A DNA stretch of 6,889 nucleotides from Pseudomonadota bacterium (GTDB lineage: Bacteria; Pseudomonadota; Alphaproteobacteria; Rhodobacterales; Rhodobacteraceae): contig JAKAJW010000470.1 in the NCBI GenBank assembly GCA_021813645.1, positions 1 to 6,889 of the forward strand. The letters run 5' to 3'. The translations under genes and the position numbers were made by a program. This document shows, piece after piece, positions 5,554 through 6,889 of this stretch (the first letter of the stretch is position 1; every line of letters starts with the position of its first letter). The notes under the pieces are model-generated. The model was not told the DNA's origin and did not search any database. It saw only the letters and a list, made by a program, of their open reading frames with translations.

Positions 5554-6327
5554 ATGCCCAAGCCCGAGGCGAGCCCGATCTTCCCTGCCGTTGTGGAGAA
5601 TAGCGCGGCGCCCGGGCCGGTCCTGATCGTCTGCGAACATGCCAGCCGCGCGTTTCCGGCACCCTGGGGCGATCTGGGTCTGAGCGCCGCCGAAACCGCC
5701 GCGCATATCGCCTGGGATCCGGGCGCGCTGGGGCTGGCCCGCGGCCTGGCCGAGCGGCTCGGCGCCGGGCTGGTCCATGCGCCGGTCTCGCGGCTGATCT
5801 ACGACTGCAACCGGCCGCCGGACGCGCCGGGGGCGATGGCCGAGCGGTCGGAGCATTACCAGATTCCGGGCAATTCCGGGCTGACGCCGGCGCAGCGCCT
5901 GCAACGGGTCGAGGCGGTCTATCTGCCGTTCCATGCCGGCCTCGCCGCCGAGATTGCGCGGCGGATGGTGCTCGGGCCGCCCCCGGTGATCGTGACGGTG
6001 CACAGTTTCACTCCGGTCTGGTTCGGCCAGAAACGGGCGGTGGAATTCGGGATCATCCACGATGCCGACCCCCGGCTTGCCGAGGCGGTGCTGCGCGAAG
6101 CGGCCGGCTGCGGGCTGGAGGTGCAGATGAACGCGCCCTATGCGGCGGCCGATGGGGTCACCCATTTGTTGCGGCGACAGGCATTGCCCTTGGGGCTGAT
6201 GAACGTGATGCTGGAGGTTCGGAACGATCTGATCGCCACGGCGGAGGCCGAGGCGGCGATGGCCGACCGCTTGGCACCGGCGCTGGCCCGCGCGGTGGCG
6301 CAGGTGGCGGCGCCGATTGCGGCATGA
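5554..6327 (+). CDS. N-formylglutamate amidohydrolase-family protein
   Basis: Member of the zinc-dependent N-formylglutamate amidohydrolase (HutG-like) family, which releases glutamate from an N-acyl glutamate. The 257 residues carry the family pattern: VCEHAS (26-31) near the N-terminus, SRLIYDCNRPPDAP with Asp84-Asn86-Arg87, VHSFTPVWFG (from His150 at about 149-158), and the late EVRNDLI strand (221-227). Length is normal for the family and no signal peptide is visible, so it is probably cytosolic. ATG 5554 has TGAGG at 5539-5543 about 10 nt upstream. A glutamine synthetase-like gene follows after 26 nt, and an RpiR-type regulator is divergent. No hut (histidine use) gene is nearby, so the annotated formylglutamate substrate should not be taken as given; an N-acyl or gamma-glutamyl intermediate made by the neighbouring ligase is an alternative. 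The family is fairly certain, the substrate unknown. Confidence 0.9.
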   Translation: MPKPEASPIFPAVVENSAAPGPVLIVCEHASRAFPAPWGDLGLSAAETAAHIAWDPGALGLARGLAERLGAGLVHAPVSRLIYDCNRPPDAPGAMAERSEHYQIPGNSGLTPAQRLQRVEAVYLPFHAGLAAEIARRMVLGPPPVIVTVHSFTPVWFGQKRAVEFGIIHDADPRLAEAVLREAAGCGLEVQMNAPYAAADGVTHLLRRQALPLGLMNVMLEVRNDLIATAEAEAAMADRLAPALARAVAQVAAPIAA

Positions 6328-6353
6328 AGGATAACAACAGGGGGTAATAGAAC

Positions 6354-6889
6354 ATGGCCGGGAACCTGAGCCTGGACGAGCTGAAGCGAGAGGTGGAAGC
6401 GGGGCGGATCGACACGGTGGTCGTCTGCCTGATCGACATGCAGGGCCGGCTGATGGGCAAGCGGTTCCACGCCGCCCATTTCGTCGCCAATTGGCACGAG
6501 ACGCATTGCTGCAACTACCTGCTGACCGTCGACATGGATATGACGCCGGTGCCGGGCTATGCCTCGGCCTCGTGGAAGGCGGGCTATGGCGACTATATCC
6601 TGCGGCCGGACATGGCCACGCTGCGCCGGGTGCCCTGGCTGGAAGGCACGGCGATGGTGCTGGGCGACCTGCTCGACCATCACAGCCACGAAGAGGTGCC
6701 GCAGTCGCCGCGGGCGGTGCTGAAGCGCCAGGTGGCGCGGGCCAAGGCGATGGGCTTCGACGCGATGATGGCGACCGAGCTCGAGTTCTTCCTGTTCGAG
6801 CAGAGCTATACCGAGCTGCGCGACGCCGGCTGGCGCGATCCGAAGACGCTCGGTTCGCATAACATCGACTATGTGATCTTCGGCACCAC
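6354..6889 (+). CDS. Glutamine synthetase-family ligase, N-terminal part (3' truncated by window)
   Basis: ATP-dependent ligase joining an amine to the gamma-carboxyl of glutamate. Only the first 178 codons are visible; the frame stays open to the window end. The N-terminal beta-grasp region has VCLIDMQGRLMGKRF (24-38) and a GDYILRPDMATLRRVPW segment (79-95), as in GlnA relatives. The catalytic domain begins with MATELEFFLF (139-148), whose Glu142 and Glu144 correspond to metal-binding glutamates. The divergent N-terminus lacking the GlnI loop of housekeeping GlnA, together with its neighbours, points to the PuuA / gamma-glutamylamide synthetase group rather than ammonia-assimilating GlnA. 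AGGGGG at 6339-6344 lies 9 nt before the ATG. It starts 26 nt after the amidohydrolase gene, so the two form an operon. The adenylylation site and most of the active site lie outside the window. Confidence 0.92.
   Translation, partial: MAGNLSLDELKREVEAGRIDTVVVCLIDMQGRLMGKRFHAAHFVANWHETHCCNYLLTVDMDMTPVPGYASASWKAGYGDYILRPDMATLRRVPWLEGTAMVLGDLLDHHSHEEVPQSPRAVLKRQVARAKAMGFDAMMATELEFFLFEQSYTELRDAGWRDPKTLGSHNIDYVIFGT

Noticed and set aside
5152..6165. 337-codon - strand frame spanning the divergent gap and the amidohydrolase gene
   Set aside because: It overlaps two well-supported genes in other frames and would run through the promoter region; composition is that of a shadow frame.
6491..6862. 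Closed 123-codon + strand frame inside the ligase gene
   Set aside because: Out of frame with the glutamine synthetase motifs; the real frame starts at 6354 and runs off the window.

Overview
The window looks like chromosome of a GC-rich alphaproteobacterium, most likely Rhodobacterales-like. The grounds are the high GC, the style of the chemotaxis operon, and the RpiR / N-formylglutamate-amidohydrolase-like / glutamine-synthetase-like gene set. This placement comes from pattern memory, not from a search. Coding density is high, and no RNA genes, insertion sequences or CRISPR arrays were seen.

Region 1 (1-3338, + strand) is the end of a tightly packed chemotaxis operon: cheA (5' end outside the window), cheW, cheR, cheY and a small unnamed gene. 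Gaps are 18, 2, 7 and 2 nt. CheA autophosphorylates under receptor/CheW control, CheY carries the signal to the flagellar motor, and CheR methylates receptors for adaptation. The last gene (2970-3338) would normally be called hypothetical. It encodes a 122-residue helical protein with a D-x-x-x-Q motif and a short acidic tail ending in Phe. These are the two hallmarks of CheZ-type CheY-P phosphatases, so it is a candidate signal-termination protein and the most interesting item here.

Region 2 (3339-3496) is a gap with three short GC hairpins and a weak promoter-like pair. It separates the che operon from metabolic genes whose third-position base use looks different (more G-ending codons).

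Region 3 (3497-4432, + strand) is a GhrA-type 2-hydroxyacid dehydrogenase. It is followed by a convergent gap (4433-4550) with six ACCGA-cored repeats spaced 11, 11, 11, 11 and 12 bp, a small inverted repeat, and a strong GC hairpin touching the stop codon of the next gene.

Region 4 (4551-6889) has an RpiR-family regulator on the - strand. It is divergent from a + strand pair: an N-formylglutamate amidohydrolase-family protein and a glutamine synthetase-family ligase cut by the window end. The divergent gap holds a perfect 8-bp inverted repeat overlapping promoter-like hexamers of both directions, which fits a sugar-phosphate- or metabolite-responsive RpiR switch. The ligase and amidohydrolase pair suggests a glutamyl-intermediate pathway for amine or amino-acid use, but the substrate cannot be read from this window.
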